Below are positions 43,000 to 52,496 of a DNA stretch of 64,000 bases, one piece after another. This stretch comes from Actinotalea ferrariae CF5-4 (lineage in GTDB: Bacteria; Actinomycetota; Actinomycetes; Actinomycetales; Cellulomonadaceae). Every line of letters starts with the position of its first letter. Positions within the stretch are counted from its first letter, which is position 1. The stretch spans positions 1 through 64,000 of the forward strand of contig NZ_AXCW01000004.1 in assembly GCF_000603945.1 (NCBI RefSeq), given 5' to 3'. Below the pieces are notes generated by a model. It worked only from the letters and a program-made list of their open reading frames with translations. It searched no databases and was not told where the DNA came from. A program made the translations under genes and the position numbers.

Positions 43000-44101
43000 C
43001 AGCGGGCAGCGTGTCCACGGCGTCGGGGTTCTGCTCCAGGTACTGAGCCACCGTGCCGTCGCGCACAGACTGCATCAGCGCGTCGAACCGCGGCCGGTCC
43101 AGCAGGACGATGCTCTGGCCGTCCGCGCTCGTCCCGAGGCCCTCCAGCGGCACCGTGAAGAAGCGGAGGTTCGCATCGCCGATCGACCGGACACGCGTCA
43201 GCAGGTCGACCATCCGCTGCCGCGTCAGGCCCTCGTCGACGGCGATCGACTCGGTGACGGCATCGAGCAGCGGGTACCAGGAGGACGGGTCGTTGAGCAC
43301 CCCACCGTCCTGCGTGCGGCGGACGAGCGCCCGGATCCACGCCTGCTGCCGCTGGACCCGGTCGACGTCGCCCCGGGGCAGGTTGTACCTCTCCCGGACG
43401 TACTGCAGCGCCTCCTCGCCGTCGAGGAGGTGGGTGCCCTCCGGGAGCACGACGTCGCCGTTCGCGTCCTTCATCGGCTGCGTGAGGTTCATCGTGACGC
43501 CGCCGAGGACGTCGGTGATGCGCTTGAACGACTCGAAGTCTGTGACCGTGAAGTGGTCGATCGGCAGGCCCGTGAGCTGTTCCACCGTCTGGATGAGGAG
43601 GGTCGGGCCCCCGTAGGAGAACGCGGCGTTGAGCTTGGCCTCGCCGTACCCAGGGATGTCGACCCAGGAGTCACGTGGGAGGGACATGACATAGCCCGAC
43701 TGCCCGTCCGCCGGCAGGTGCACGAGCATCATCACGTCGGTCCTCTGCGCCCCGCGCTCCCACTGGCTCGGGTCCCCGGCCGAGATCCTGCTGTCCGACC
43801 CGAGGACGAGCATCGTCAGCGGCTCCTGGTTCGGCGCCTGGTTCCCGTCTCCGGAGGCCGATTGCGGTGTGGGCGTCAGCGGCGCCGGCCTCGTGGGGAG
43901 GGCCGCGAAGGGGTCCCCAAGCCGCTCGACGTTCCGGTCGAGGCTCCCCAGCAGCACGGCCACGCCGACGACGCCGATCACCACGACAGACGCCAGGGCG
44001 ATGAGCGTGACTTTGAAGCCGCGGCGATCACGCAGACGCCGGTCCTCGGGGTTCTCCCCGCCGGGCCCGTCGTCGTGCGCTGCCCCGCTGCTGTGGCTCA
44101 C
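42989..44101 (-). CDS. LytR-CpsA-Psr family glycopolymer ligase
   Basis: 370 residues, starting with GTG at 44101 (the ribosome site is weak and the start is uncertain by up to 32 codons). A short cytoplasmic tail and one transmembrane helix (about 32-52) put the LCP domain outside. That domain spans about 95-300: LTMLVLGSDSR, RTDVMMLVHL, MSLPRDSWVDIPG, KLNAAFSYGG and the Arg-rich YVRERYNLPRGDVDRVQRQQ. The family attaches teichoic-type or capsular polymers from lipid carriers to peptidoglycan. Its position beside the polysaccharide locus fits final anchoring of that polymer. Confidence 0.9.
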   Translation of the reverse strand: MSHSSGAAHDDGPGGENPEDRRLRDRRGFKVTLIALASVVVIGVVGVAVLLGSLDRNVERLGDPFAALPTRPAPLTPTPQSASGDGNQAPNQEPLTMLVLGSDSRISAGDPSQWERGAQRTDVMMLVHLPADGQSGYVMSLPRDSWVDIPGYGEAKLNAAFSYGGPTLLIQTVEQLTGLPIDHFTVTDFESFKRITDVLGGVTMNLTQPMKDANGDVVLPEGTHLLDGEEALQYVRERYNLPRGDVDRVQRQQAWIRALVRRTQDGGVLNDPSSWYPLLDAVTESIAVDEGLTRQRMVDLLTRVRSIGDANLRFFTVPLEGLGTSADGQSIVLLDRPRFDALMQSVRDGTVAQYLEQNPDAVDTLPAVTP

Positions 44102-44342
44102 CTGCGAAGCGTAACGAAGGACCCGTGCCGGGCACCGCACTCTCAACGCGCCGTTGCCTGGGCGCCTTCCGTAACTCGGTACATGGAGTCTCATCATCCG
44201 TTGTGCTCGCGAACACCTGCCCGCCCCCCGACCGCGACCGCACCGCGTCAGCCGCCCCCCAGCGCGTCGCGGCCTTTCTGATGTTCAACGCAGGGCGAGG
44301 CCGTACCCTCGGCGGAATGACGCACAGTGGGAAGCGGGTCCG

Positions 44343-45284
44343 GTGACCGACTGGAGCCCGAGGGCCACCGCCACCTTGCGCCCCCGGCCGCCCGGCCGCC
44401 TCGCCGCGCGGGAGGTGCGTCGGCGCATGCTCGAGCAGGGCCACCAGGTGATCCGCGAGCGCGGCCTCGCCGTCGGCCTGGACGACATCCGCCTGGAGGA
44501 CCTCATCGCCGCGGCGGAGGTCCCGTGCTCGTCCGTGTGGCGCATCTGGACCGCGAAGGCCGACTACGCCGCGGACCTGCTCGTCTCCGCCGTCGACCCC
44601 CGCGGCGCGAACGTCCTGCACGCCCAGGTGGACCACGAGGCGGTGGACGTCGCCCTCGCCCGCCTCGACGAGCTCACCGACCGGATGGACACACCCGAGC
44701 AGCGCCGGGCCGCCCTCGAGGACATCGTCAGCCGGGCCGTCGACCACAGCTACCTGTCCTTCGCGAGGTCCCGCGCCTGGCGCACGTACTTCGCCCTGCT
44801 CGCCTCGCTGCCCTCCCTGCACCAGTCGCGCGTGCGCGCGGTCATCACCGCGCGCATGTACGAGGCCGAGCGGGAGTTCGCGGCCGAGATGGGTGCCTAC
44901 TACGCCGAGATCGCGCGCCGGGTGGGCATCCGCCTTCGCCGCCCCGATGCCGGCTGGGAGTCGCTCGCCCTGGCGTGCTCCGCCGTCGTGGAGGGCCTCG
45001 CCCTCCGGTCGGAGATCTACGAGCCGGTGGCCCGCGAGCCGGAGCCCGAGTCGCCGACGACGGCCCGCGGCGCCCGGTCGGACGGCGACGCCGCGGCGAC
45101 GCCCGACACGGCGGGCGAGGAGCCCGAGGAGCCCGCGGAGGACTGGGGAGCCCTGCGCCCCACGATCGGCGAGCTCGTCGAGGGCCCGCACGGGACCGGG
45201 GACCGGTGGAGCACCGCCGGGATCGCCATCCTGGGCATCATCGACGCGTTCACGGAGCCGGACCCGGACTACCGGCACGACTGA
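44343..45284 (+). CDS. TetR-like regulator with long acidic C-terminus
   Basis: 313 residues, starting at GTG 44343. The N-terminal TetR-like HTH lies at about 22-70 (REVRRRMLEQGHQVIRERGLAVGLDDIRLEDLIAAAEVPCSSVWRIW). A helical ligand-binding region follows (RSRAWRTYFALLASLPSLH near 139-157). The last third is Glu/Pro/Asp-rich. It is longer than the usual 200-residue TetR protein. The target is unknown; it is divergent from the LCP gene across 241 bases. Confidence 0.75.
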   Translation: MTDWSPRATATLRPRPPGRLAAREVRRRMLEQGHQVIRERGLAVGLDDIRLEDLIAAAEVPCSSVWRIWTAKADYAADLLVSAVDPRGANVLHAQVDHEAVDVALARLDELTDRMDTPEQRRAALEDIVSRAVDHSYLSFARSRAWRTYFALLASLPSLHQSRVRAVITARMYEAEREFAAEMGAYYAEIARRVGIRLRRPDAGWESLALACSAVVEGLALRSEIYEPVAREPEPESPTTARGARSDGDAAATPDTAGEEPEEPAEDWGALRPTIGELVEGPHGTGDRWSTAGIAILGIIDAFTEPDPDYRHD

Positions 45285-45369
45285 GGCGCTTCCGCGCCGG
45301 TCGAGCCCTACCGGCGACCGGTCGGGCTGGCGCCGTCGGGCTCGCCCGCCCGACGCCGAGGACTACTAC

Positions 45370-45936
45370 TCAGGTCGCCGGCGCCGACCGCGCCATGCGG
45401 AAGATCGGCCGACGGTTGTGCCCGCCGCCCTCCGTCGAGGGGTTCGGCACGGAGGTGACGGGAGGGGCGTGCTCGGGCTCCGCGGCGTCGTCGTCGGGGT
45501 CGATCTCGATCGGCGCGGTGACCAGGTCCCGGACCCCCGCCACGACGGCCTCCGTCGCGGCGACGCGCGCCTCGGCGCGGTCCCGCTGGTGCCGCATCGA
45601 CGCCAGCTGACCCTCCAGGTCCGCCACCTCCGCCGCGTGGGCGGAGCGCTCGGTGTCCAGCCGTCGCTGGAGCGCCGCGGTCTCCTCCGCGAGGCGCGAC
45701 TCCAGCCCGAGGATCTCCGCCTCGTGGCGCGCCACGAGGTCCTCGAGGTCGGGGACCCGGTCGGCCTGCCGGCGCACGGCGTCGATCTGCGCCGCCACCC
45801 CGGACTCCTCCAGCGCGCGGCGGGCCAGGTCGACCCTCGTCTCGCGCTCGGACGCCCGCAGGTCCGACCAGTGCTGACCCCGCATCAGCTCGAAGCGGGT
45901 CTTCTCGATGCTCTCCGCCAGGCTCTCCGGTGTCAT
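45370..45936 (-). CDS. Hypothetical coiled-coil protein
   Basis: 188 residues, no recognised family. Residues 1-135 are predicted long helix with heptad character (EILGLESRLAEETAALQRRLD, VADLEGQLASMRHQRDRAEAR). The remaining tail is Asp/Pro-rich and ends in basic residues. Likely a cytosolic scaffolding or structural protein. The ATG start is 45936; the upstream region is shared with the divergent cyclase gene. Confidence 0.65.
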   Translation of the reverse strand: MTPESLAESIEKTRFELMRGQHWSDLRASERETRVDLARRALEESGVAAQIDAVRRQADRVPDLEDLVARHEAEILGLESRLAEETAALQRRLDTERSAHAAEVADLEGQLASMRHQRDRAEARVAATEAVVAGVRDLVTAPIEIDPDDDAAEPEHAPPVTSVPNPSTEGGGHNRRPIFRMARSAPAT

Positions 45937-46312
45937 GCTCGACGGTAGGCACGTGAGGGCGCCAGATCCCAGGGGAGATGTCCGGGTTCACCCGGACAGC
46001 CGCACGTTTCACCCGGGTCCGCCGACGGTGATCTTCGGACGACGCGACCGACGTCACCGGCTCTCCCGGAGCCGGGCGGCCGCCCTCCCGCGGCGCCTCG
46101 CCGACCGCCCTCCCGCGACACCTCGACACCGGACCGTCCGGGGCACACGCGGCAATGTGGACCAATCGGGTGAACAGTCCCTGACACCGGCCCCGCGTGC
46201 GCAGAGAGCGCGCGCTTCACCCGCTCGTCGCCGTCATCATCGGTCCGGGCGTCCCTCACAATCGGGCACAGCTCACGACTCGACCCGAGCCGACCAGACA
46301 GGGGGTGTCGAT
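45937..46312. promoter_or_regulatory. Divergent promoter region with repeated TTCACCCG motif
   Basis: The 376-base gap between the coiled-coil gene and the diguanylate cyclase contains four copies of TTCACCCG: 45987-45994, 46008-46015 and 46216-46223 on plus and 46167-46174 on minus. The first lies in a perfect dyad (8-bp arms TGTCCGGG/CCCGGACA at 45979-45986 and 45991-45998 around TTCA). No promoter hexamers are clear, and I see no gene in this gap. The repeated motif looks like a regulator site. Confidence 0.5.
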
Positions 46313-47938
46313 GTGATCACCGCCGGCACCCTCGTCCCGGTCCGCGAGTTCGGACCGTTCGACGAGCTCTCCGACCAGGCCCACCAGCACTACATCGACG
46401 GCTTCGCCGAGCGCGCCGTCGCCGCCTGCCGGACGTACCAGCCGCTCGCCCGCGCCGCCGGCGACCTGTCCACCCTGCGCTTCCTGCTCTACACGGAGTC
46501 GATCTCCCTCATGGAGCTCGGGCGCCACGGCGACGCCGTCGACGCGGCCCGCACGATCCTGTCGCTGAGCGGTCCGGACGACCACGTCTGGCGCGCCAAG
46601 GCCCTCGCCATGGTCGCCGAGGCGAGCACCCGCGAGGGTCAGCAGAGCCGCGCGCTCGGCGCGCTGGCCGAGGCGGACTGGGCCGTCAGCGCGGTGCCGT
46701 CCGGCTCGTACGGGCACATCTCGGCCAGCATGGCCGTGGCCCTCGCCCTGCGCTCCGTGACCCTCTTCGAGCACGCCGACGAGCGGCTGTGCGAGCTGCT
46801 GCACGTCCAGGACGACTGGATCCGCCTCCTCGTCGTGCACGAGCTCACCGAGCTCGCCGCGACGTGGGCCGTGAGCCTGGCGCTGCTGGGCCGGGTGGAG
46901 GACGCGCGCGTCGAGTTCCTCACGACGCTGGAGCGGTCCCTGCACATGCAGCGCCTGGGCTGGACGACCGACTCCCCCGCGATGGTCGCCCGTGGGGAGA
47001 TCTACGAGGCCTTCGCGCTGCTCAACCTGGGTGAGCCGGAGCTCGCCCTCGGCCGCGCCCTCGCCGCGAAGGACCGCTTCCAGCACCGCCGGGAGCTGCT
47101 CGAGACCCAGCTGTACCGCCTCGTCACCGCGCAGGCCGCCACCGCCGCCGGCGACTTCGAGCGCGCCCGTGAGCTGCTGCGGGCCGCCGTCGCGGACGCG
47201 ACCGCGAACGGCCGCGAGGCGTGGGTCGGCATGGGGCTGGAGGCGCTGGCCGAGGTCGACGTCGCCGAGCACGGCGAGACCCCGGCGACCGCCATCTGGC
47301 GGGACCTGGCCCGCTCCGCGCTCGCCCGCCTGTGGAGCGAGCGCGAGGGCCGGTTCACCGCGCTGCAGGACCGGGACCACATCCGTCGCCTCACCGCCGA
47401 GACGGACCGCATGGGGCGCGTCGTCCTGCAGGACCCGCTCACCGGCCTGGGCAACCGGCGCCTGCTCGTCGCGACGCTCGAGGCCAGCCCGCGGCCGATG
47501 TCCGTCGTGTTCATCGACGTGGACAACTTCAAGGCCGTCAACGACCAGTACTCCCACGCCGTCGGCGACGAGGTGCTCCGCCGCATCGCCCAGGTGCTCC
47601 GTGCCCAGTGCCGCGCGGAGGACGTCATCGTCCGCTACGGCGGCGACGAGTTCATCATCCTCACCGCCCACGACGACCGCCGGGCGCGGTCGGTCGCCGA
47701 GCGCGTGCACCGGGCGATCCGCAACCACCCCTGGGACGAGCTCGAGCGCGGGCTCACCGTCACGGTGTCCATCGGCGTCGGGGTGCCCGACGCGAGCACC
47801 GACAACCCGCTCGTGGCGGCCGACATCGCGCTCATCACGGCCAAGCGGGCGGGGCGGGACCAGGTCGCCGGGCTCGAGGCGGCGCCCGACGCGGACCCGG
47901 CCGACGAACCGGCGGTCGCGCCGCTCCGGCGGGACTGA
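46313..47938 (+). CDS. Diguanylate cyclase with TPR-like sensor region
   Basis: 541 residues, no transmembrane segment. The GTG at 46313 follows a G-rich ribosome site; in-frame upstream sequence is intergenic. Residues 15-330 are helical and resemble tetratricopeptide repeats (AVDAARTILSLSGPDDHVWRAKALAMVAEA, ARELLRAAVADATANGREAWVGMGLEALAEV). The GGDEF domain (about 355-520) is intact: DPLTGLGNRRLL, VFIDVDNFKAVNDQ, RYGGDEF. The inhibitory RxxD (RAED) lies five residues before GGDEF. It should make c-di-GMP in response to an unknown protein or ligand. Confidence 0.9.
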   Translation: MITAGTLVPVREFGPFDELSDQAHQHYIDGFAERAVAACRTYQPLARAAGDLSTLRFLLYTESISLMELGRHGDAVDAARTILSLSGPDDHVWRAKALAMVAEASTREGQQSRALGALAEADWAVSAVPSGSYGHISASMAVALALRSVTLFEHADERLCELLHVQDDWIRLLVVHELTELAATWAVSLALLGRVEDARVEFLTTLERSLHMQRLGWTTDSPAMVARGEIYEAFALLNLGEPELALGRALAAKDRFQHRRELLETQLYRLVTAQAATAAGDFERARELLRAAVADATANGREAWVGMGLEALAEVDVAEHGETPATAIWRDLARSALARLWSEREGRFTALQDRDHIRRLTAETDRMGRVVLQDPLTGLGNRRLLVATLEASPRPMSVVFIDVDNFKAVNDQYSHAVGDEVLRRIAQVLRAQCRAEDVIVRYGGDEFIILTAHDDRRARSVAERVHRAIRNHPWDELERGLTVTVSIGVGVPDASTDNPLVAADIALITAKRAGRDQVAGLEAAPDADPADEPAVAPLRRD

Positions 47939-47947
47939 GCGGAGCGG

Positions 47948-50164
47948 TCAGCCCCGCCCGGCAGGCGCGACGGCGGCGAGCCAGTCCTCCGCGCCCCCGG
48001 CGCTGCGGGACCGGTCCAGGACGTCCGCGAGCTCCTCGCCGGTCATCGGGCGCCCCAGGTGGAAGCCCTGGACCCGGGTGCAGCCCAGCCGTCGCAGCGC
48101 CGCCAGCTGACCGGCCGTCTCGACGCCCTCCGCGACGACCTGCAGACCGAGCGTCCGGGCCAGGCCGATGACCGCCTCGACGATCGCCGTGTCCTCCCCC
48201 GGCCGGTCCAGCCCCTCGACGAACGTCCGGTCGATCTTGACGACGCTCACCGGGAACCGCTTGAGGTACGCCAGCGACGCGTACCCGGTGCCGAAGTCGT
48301 CGATGGCCAGGCGGGACCCCGCGTCGGTGACGCGGGCGAGCTCGGCCGCCGCGGCGTCGCCCGCGTCGAGCAGGACGTGCTCGGTGATCTCCAGCAGCAC
48401 GCGCCCCGGGTCCGCGCCGCTGTCCCGCGCGGCGCGGTCGAGCTGGTCCGCGAGCGCGAGGTGGCTGACCTGCCGCGTGGAGACGTTCACGGTGACCTGC
48501 ATGTCCGGCACGCGCGCCTGCCACCGGGCGAGCTGCCGGCACGCCTCCTGGAGCACCCAGTCGCCGATGGGCACGATGAGGTCGCTGGCCTCGGCCACGT
48601 CGATGAAGGCCTCCGGTGCGAGCGTGCCGCGCTCCGGGTGCTCGAGCCGCAGCAGCGCCTCCGCGGAGACGACCCGCCCATCGGCGACGTCGACGATCGG
48701 CTGGAAGAGCAGCCGGAAGCCGCCGTGGTCGAGCGCGTGCCGCAGCGCCTCCTCGGTCGCGAGCCGCTCCACCGCCATCGTGTGCAGGGTCTCGTCGTAG
48801 AGCACCCAGCGGTCCCGACCCGCGCGCTTGGCCTGGTGCATGGCGAGATCGGCCTCGCGCAGCAGGATCTCCGGGTCGGCCTGCGGGTCCGTCGTCGTCG
48901 TCACGCCGATGCTGGGCCCGACGACGAGCCGGAAGCCGCGCACGTCGACCGGCTCGCTCATGCGCTCGTGCAGGCGGCGAGCCACGCGCAGCCCGTCCGT
49001 CTCGTCGCGCACCCGCATCGCGACGACGAACTCGTCACCGGACAGCCGGGCCACCGTGTCCGGCGGACGGACCGTCTCGCTGAGGCGGTGCGCCATCTCC
49101 CGGAGCACCTCGTCCCCGGCGGTGTGACCCAGCGTGTCGTTGACGTCGCGGAAGCGGTCCAGGTCGCAGCAGAGCACCGCCAGCGCGCGGTCGGTACCGA
49201 GCTGCCCGACGGCCTGGCGCAGGTGGTCCATGAGGAGCGTGCGGTTGCCCAGACCGGTGAGGGAGTCGTAGAGGGCGCGGTGGGCGAGCTCCGCCTCGGC
49301 GGCCCGGCGGGCGGTGACGTCCTCGACGTGCTCGATGACGTACGACGGCGAGCCCTCGCGGTGGACGACCGACGCCGTCACCCGCACCCACGCCCAGCCG
49401 CCGTCCCCGCGGCGCAGGCGGCGCTCCTGCTGGTACCCGCTGCTGCTGCCGGCCGCCATGCGGGCCAGCTCCTCGAAGGCCGCCGCCAGGTCGTCGGGGT
49501 GGTGCAGCTCCGCGGACGGGCGCCCCATGAGGTCCTCCGGCGCGCGTCCGACGAGGTCGGCGAGGGTCTGGTTGGCCTCGAGGATCCGTCCCTCCTGCTC
49601 CGGCTCGAGGCTGAGGATGAGCATGCCGACCGGCGCGCCGTCGAACGCCGACCGGAACCGGCGCTCGCTGTGGTCGAGCTCGCGGTCGACGATGAGCTGC
49701 GCGGTGACGTCCCGCCAGGTCACCAGCAGCTCGTCGCCGAGGCGGACGACGCGCAGGTCCACGTAGCGCTCCTCCCCGTCGGGCGTGGGGACGAACAGCG
49801 ACTCCAGCAGCAGCGACGTGCCGCCCGTGAGCACCTGCACGTAGCGGTGGAACAGCGCCGCCGGGCCCGGGCGGGACGCGGCGTCGTCGTCCGGCGGGAC
49901 CCACTCGTCGCCGACGTCGGTCCCGCGCGCCACCGCGGGCGTGTTCGCGTGGACGACGACGAACCGCGTCACCGTCCCGGTCGCGTCGCGCACCGGACGC
50001 ACGACCGCGACCGGGTCCAGCATGTTGTCCAGGGCACCCTCGACGCGCTGGTGCTCCGCGGGATCGAGGCGCCCCGCGGGACGTCTGGTCGGGTCGCGCC
50101 CCTGCGCACCGTCGGCCGACCCCGGCCACGCCTGGGAGGGTGACGCCCCCGGACGGTCGATCAT
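47948..50164 (-). CDS. PAS-GGDEF-EAL c-di-GMP turnover protein
   Basis: 738 residues from ATG 50164, soluble. Two PAS-like domains (about 42-160 and 165-295) precede GGDEF (about 305-460), which has CCDLDRFRDVNDTLGH and the SGDEF variant that can be active. The EAL domain (about 475-725) has SAEALLRLEHP, VTVNVSTRQV, LLEITEHVLL, IDDFGTGYASLAYL, VKIDRTFVEG and VVAEGVET. Both activities are possible. It converges on the diguanylate cyclase gene with nine bases between stops. Confidence 0.9.
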   Translation of the reverse strand: MIDRPGASPSQAWPGSADGAQGRDPTRRPAGRLDPAEHQRVEGALDNMLDPVAVVRPVRDATGTVTRFVVVHANTPAVARGTDVGDEWVPPDDDAASRPGPAALFHRYVQVLTGGTSLLLESLFVPTPDGEERYVDLRVVRLGDELLVTWRDVTAQLIVDRELDHSERRFRSAFDGAPVGMLILSLEPEQEGRILEANQTLADLVGRAPEDLMGRPSAELHHPDDLAAAFEELARMAAGSSSGYQQERRLRRGDGGWAWVRVTASVVHREGSPSYVIEHVEDVTARRAAEAELAHRALYDSLTGLGNRTLLMDHLRQAVGQLGTDRALAVLCCDLDRFRDVNDTLGHTAGDEVLREMAHRLSETVRPPDTVARLSGDEFVVAMRVRDETDGLRVARRLHERMSEPVDVRGFRLVVGPSIGVTTTTDPQADPEILLREADLAMHQAKRAGRDRWVLYDETLHTMAVERLATEEALRHALDHGGFRLLFQPIVDVADGRVVSAEALLRLEHPERGTLAPEAFIDVAEASDLIVPIGDWVLQEACRQLARWQARVPDMQVTVNVSTRQVSHLALADQLDRAARDSGADPGRVLLEITEHVLLDAGDAAAAELARVTDAGSRLAIDDFGTGYASLAYLKRFPVSVVKIDRTFVEGLDRPGEDTAIVEAVIGLARTLGLQVVAEGVETAGQLAALRRLGCTRVQGFHLGRPMTGEELADVLDRSRSAGGAEDWLAAVAPAGRG

Positions 50165-50256
50165 GGCCACGCGTCCACGGTACGCGCGCCCCGCTGATCC
50201 GGCGATCCCCCGAAGTGCGCACGACTTCCCCCTTCCTGGGGGGCCGAGCCGTCGGG

Positions 50257-52305
50257 TCAGGGGACGTCCAGCCGCACCGGTGCGGACGTCCGGACGTGCG
50301 TCAGGGCGCCGTCCCCGCCGACCGCCACGGACAGGTCCGCGCCCCCCAGACGCAGTCCGTGCACCTCGAGCGCGCCGAACGGCGCGGGGGCGGTCGGTCG
50401 GACGGCGAGCCGGCCCGCGGGGACGTCCGGGTCGAGGCCGAGGAACGCCGTCAGCAGCACGACGGACGACGCGGCGGCCCACGCCTGCGGACGGCACGCC
50501 GCGGGGTACGGGACCATCGCGGGCACGGACCCGCGGGCGTCGCCGGAGTACAGCTCGGGCAGGCGGTAGTCGACGTCCGCCGCGGCGGCGAGCAGGCCCT
50601 CGGCGAGGCTCGCGGCGACGTCGGGGTGCCCGGCACGGACCAGGCCCGCGACGACGATCGCCGTGTCGTGGGTCCACACCGAGCCGCCGTGGTACCGCAG
50701 GGGCCAGTACCCGTCCGACGACGTCGCCATCGTCCGCAGGCCGTAGCCGGAGTCCATCTCCGGCGAGGCCAGCCGCCGCGCGACCTGGGCCTCGTCCGCC
50801 GCGGAGAGCAGGCCCGTCCCGAGCAGGTGCCCGATGTTCGAGGTCAGCGTGTCGACGGCCTTCTTGTCCGCGTCGAGGGCGATGGCGGGGTACCCGCCGT
50901 CGTCGTCCTGGACCCAGAAGGCGTCCCGGAACCGCTCGCGCAGGCCCTCCGCCCACGCCCGCCAGCGCTCCGCGCCCGGCCGGCCGAACGCCTCCAGCAG
51001 CGCGGCGCCCGCGACCGCCGCCTCGTGGGCGTAGCCCTGCACCTCGCACAGCGCGATCGGCCCGGTCGCGAGGGTCCCGTCGCGCCACTGGACCGAGTCC
51101 CCGGAGTCCTTCCAGCCCTGGTTGGCCAGGCCCCGGCCGGTCTCGTCGAGGTACTCCAGGAAGCCGTCACCGTCGGCGTCGCCGTGCTCGGCCATCCAGC
51201 CCAGCGCCGCCTCCGCCGCGGGCAGGAGCGCCTCCACCTCGTCGGTCGGCATGCCCCATCGCCAGGCGTCGTGCAGCAGGCACACCCACAGCGGCGTCGC
51301 GTCGACGGTGCCGTAGTACAGCGGCGGGAGGACGGCGCCGTCGCCGAGGTCGAGCTCGGTGCTGCGGACCTCGTGCAGGATCTTGCCCGGCTGCTCCGCG
51401 GTGCCCGGGTCGACCGTCGTGCCCTGGCGTGCGGCCAGCGTGCGCAGCGTCCCGGCGGCCAGCTCCGTGCCGAGCGGGAGCAGCATGCGCGCGGCCCAGA
51501 GCGAGTCGCGGCCGAAGAGCGTGAAGAACCACGGGGCGCCGGCAGCCACGAAGACGTCGTCGGGCGCGAAGCGGGCGCGCATCCGCAGCGTCGCGAGGTC
51601 CTCCAGACCGCGGTGCAGCAGGGCGGTGAGGCGACGGTCGTCGGCGCGGACGTGCGGGGTGGACCACGTGGCCGTGGGCGGGCCGGGCAGCACCGGCGAC
51701 TCGGCGCGGTCGGCCGTGAGGGTCCACTCGACCGTGGCGGTCTCCCCCGGCCGCAGCTCCAGGCGCCACCGCAGGACGGGAGCGGTGGGGTCGGTGAGGT
51801 CCACGTCGGCGGCATCGGCCCGGACGACGACGTCCACGCCGTCCCCGTGCCACGTGAGCACGTCGCCCTGCGCGGTCGCGGCCTGCGGCGCGCCGGCGTG
51901 CCCCGCCTTGACCGGCTCCATCGGCGCCAGGTCCGCGGCGAGCGCGACCTCCAGCGGGACCACGACGACGCCGTCGGTCGCGTTGGCCACGGCCAGCCGC
52001 TCCTCCACCCCGCCCGGCACGACGGTGCGGCGGCGCCGCAGGCGGACCGTCGGGTCCGCACCGGGCCCGTCCACGGTGCGCAGGAGGGAGACGGCCTCCA
52101 CGACGCCCGGACCGGCGGGCCCGGCGCCGATCGCCTCGGGCTCGGCGCCGTCGACCGTCAGCACCGCGCGGGACAGCACGCGGACGTCGCCGTCGTAGAA
52201 GCCCTGGGCACCGGCGGCGCGGACCTGGCCGTCGGCGCCCGACCACGCCTGGGTCGGCGCCATGGTCGCGACCAGCAGGTCGTGCAGGAGGGGCTGCAGC
52301 GGCAT
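50257..52305 (-). CDS. Glycogen-debranching-type glycoside hydrolase
   Basis: 682 residues from ATG 52305 with GAGGAGGA upstream. Residues 10-190 match the glycogen-debranching N-terminal beta domain (LVATMAPTQAWSGADGQVRAAGAQGFYDGDVRVLSR). The rest is an alpha/alpha toroid: PWFFTLFGRDSLWAARMLLPL near 283-303, ANQGWKDSGDSVQWRDG near 442-458 and GSVWTHDTAIVVAGL near 566-580, with acidic residues typical of amylo-alpha-1,6-glucosidase-like (MGH1-like) catalytic sites. No signal peptide, so it acts in the cytoplasm on imported oligosaccharide. It is divergent from the LacI gene across paired operators. Confidence 0.87.
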   Translation of the reverse strand: MPLQPLLHDLLVATMAPTQAWSGADGQVRAAGAQGFYDGDVRVLSRAVLTVDGAEPEAIGAGPAGPGVVEAVSLLRTVDGPGADPTVRLRRRRTVVPGGVEERLAVANATDGVVVVPLEVALAADLAPMEPVKAGHAGAPQAATAQGDVLTWHGDGVDVVVRADAADVDLTDPTAPVLRWRLELRPGETATVEWTLTADRAESPVLPGPPTATWSTPHVRADDRRLTALLHRGLEDLATLRMRARFAPDDVFVAAGAPWFFTLFGRDSLWAARMLLPLGTELAAGTLRTLAARQGTTVDPGTAEQPGKILHEVRSTELDLGDGAVLPPLYYGTVDATPLWVCLLHDAWRWGMPTDEVEALLPAAEAALGWMAEHGDADGDGFLEYLDETGRGLANQGWKDSGDSVQWRDGTLATGPIALCEVQGYAHEAAVAGAALLEAFGRPGAERWRAWAEGLRERFRDAFWVQDDDGGYPAIALDADKKAVDTLTSNIGHLLGTGLLSAADEAQVARRLASPEMDSGYGLRTMATSSDGYWPLRYHGGSVWTHDTAIVVAGLVRAGHPDVAASLAEGLLAAAADVDYRLPELYSGDARGSVPAMVPYPAACRPQAWAAASSVVLLTAFLGLDPDVPAGRLAVRPTAPAPFGALEVHGLRLGGADLSVAVGGDGALTHVRTSAPVRLDVP

Positions 52306-52361
52306 CGGTGTCCTCCTCGTCTTGACATCCGGGGCAGTGGTGGACACTCTGGCCTCATTCA

Positions 52362-52375
52362 TTTGAGCGTTCCAA
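52362..52375. promoter_or_regulatory. LacI-family operator 1
   Basis: TTTGAGCGTTCCAA is a 14-bp imperfect palindrome with a central CG, in the gap between the debranching enzyme and the divergent lacI-type gene. Its centre is 33 bases from that of operator 2. Confidence 0.65.
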
Positions 52376-52394
52376 CCCGTCGCACAGTAGCCCG

Positions 52395-52408
52395 TTTGAA
52401 CGCTCCAA
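52395..52408. promoter_or_regulatory. LacI-family operator 2
   Basis: TTTGAACGCTCCAA matches operator 1 in 12 of 14 positions. The 33-base spacing (about three helical turns) would place two repressor dimers on the same face of DNA. Confidence 0.65.
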
Positions 52409-52496
52409 GACAGTCCCGTCGACGGACACGGCCGATGCCCCTGCGGGGCCCGGCACGGGTCCGGTGGCGGGACGCTCACCACGCGAGGAGGCGTCG

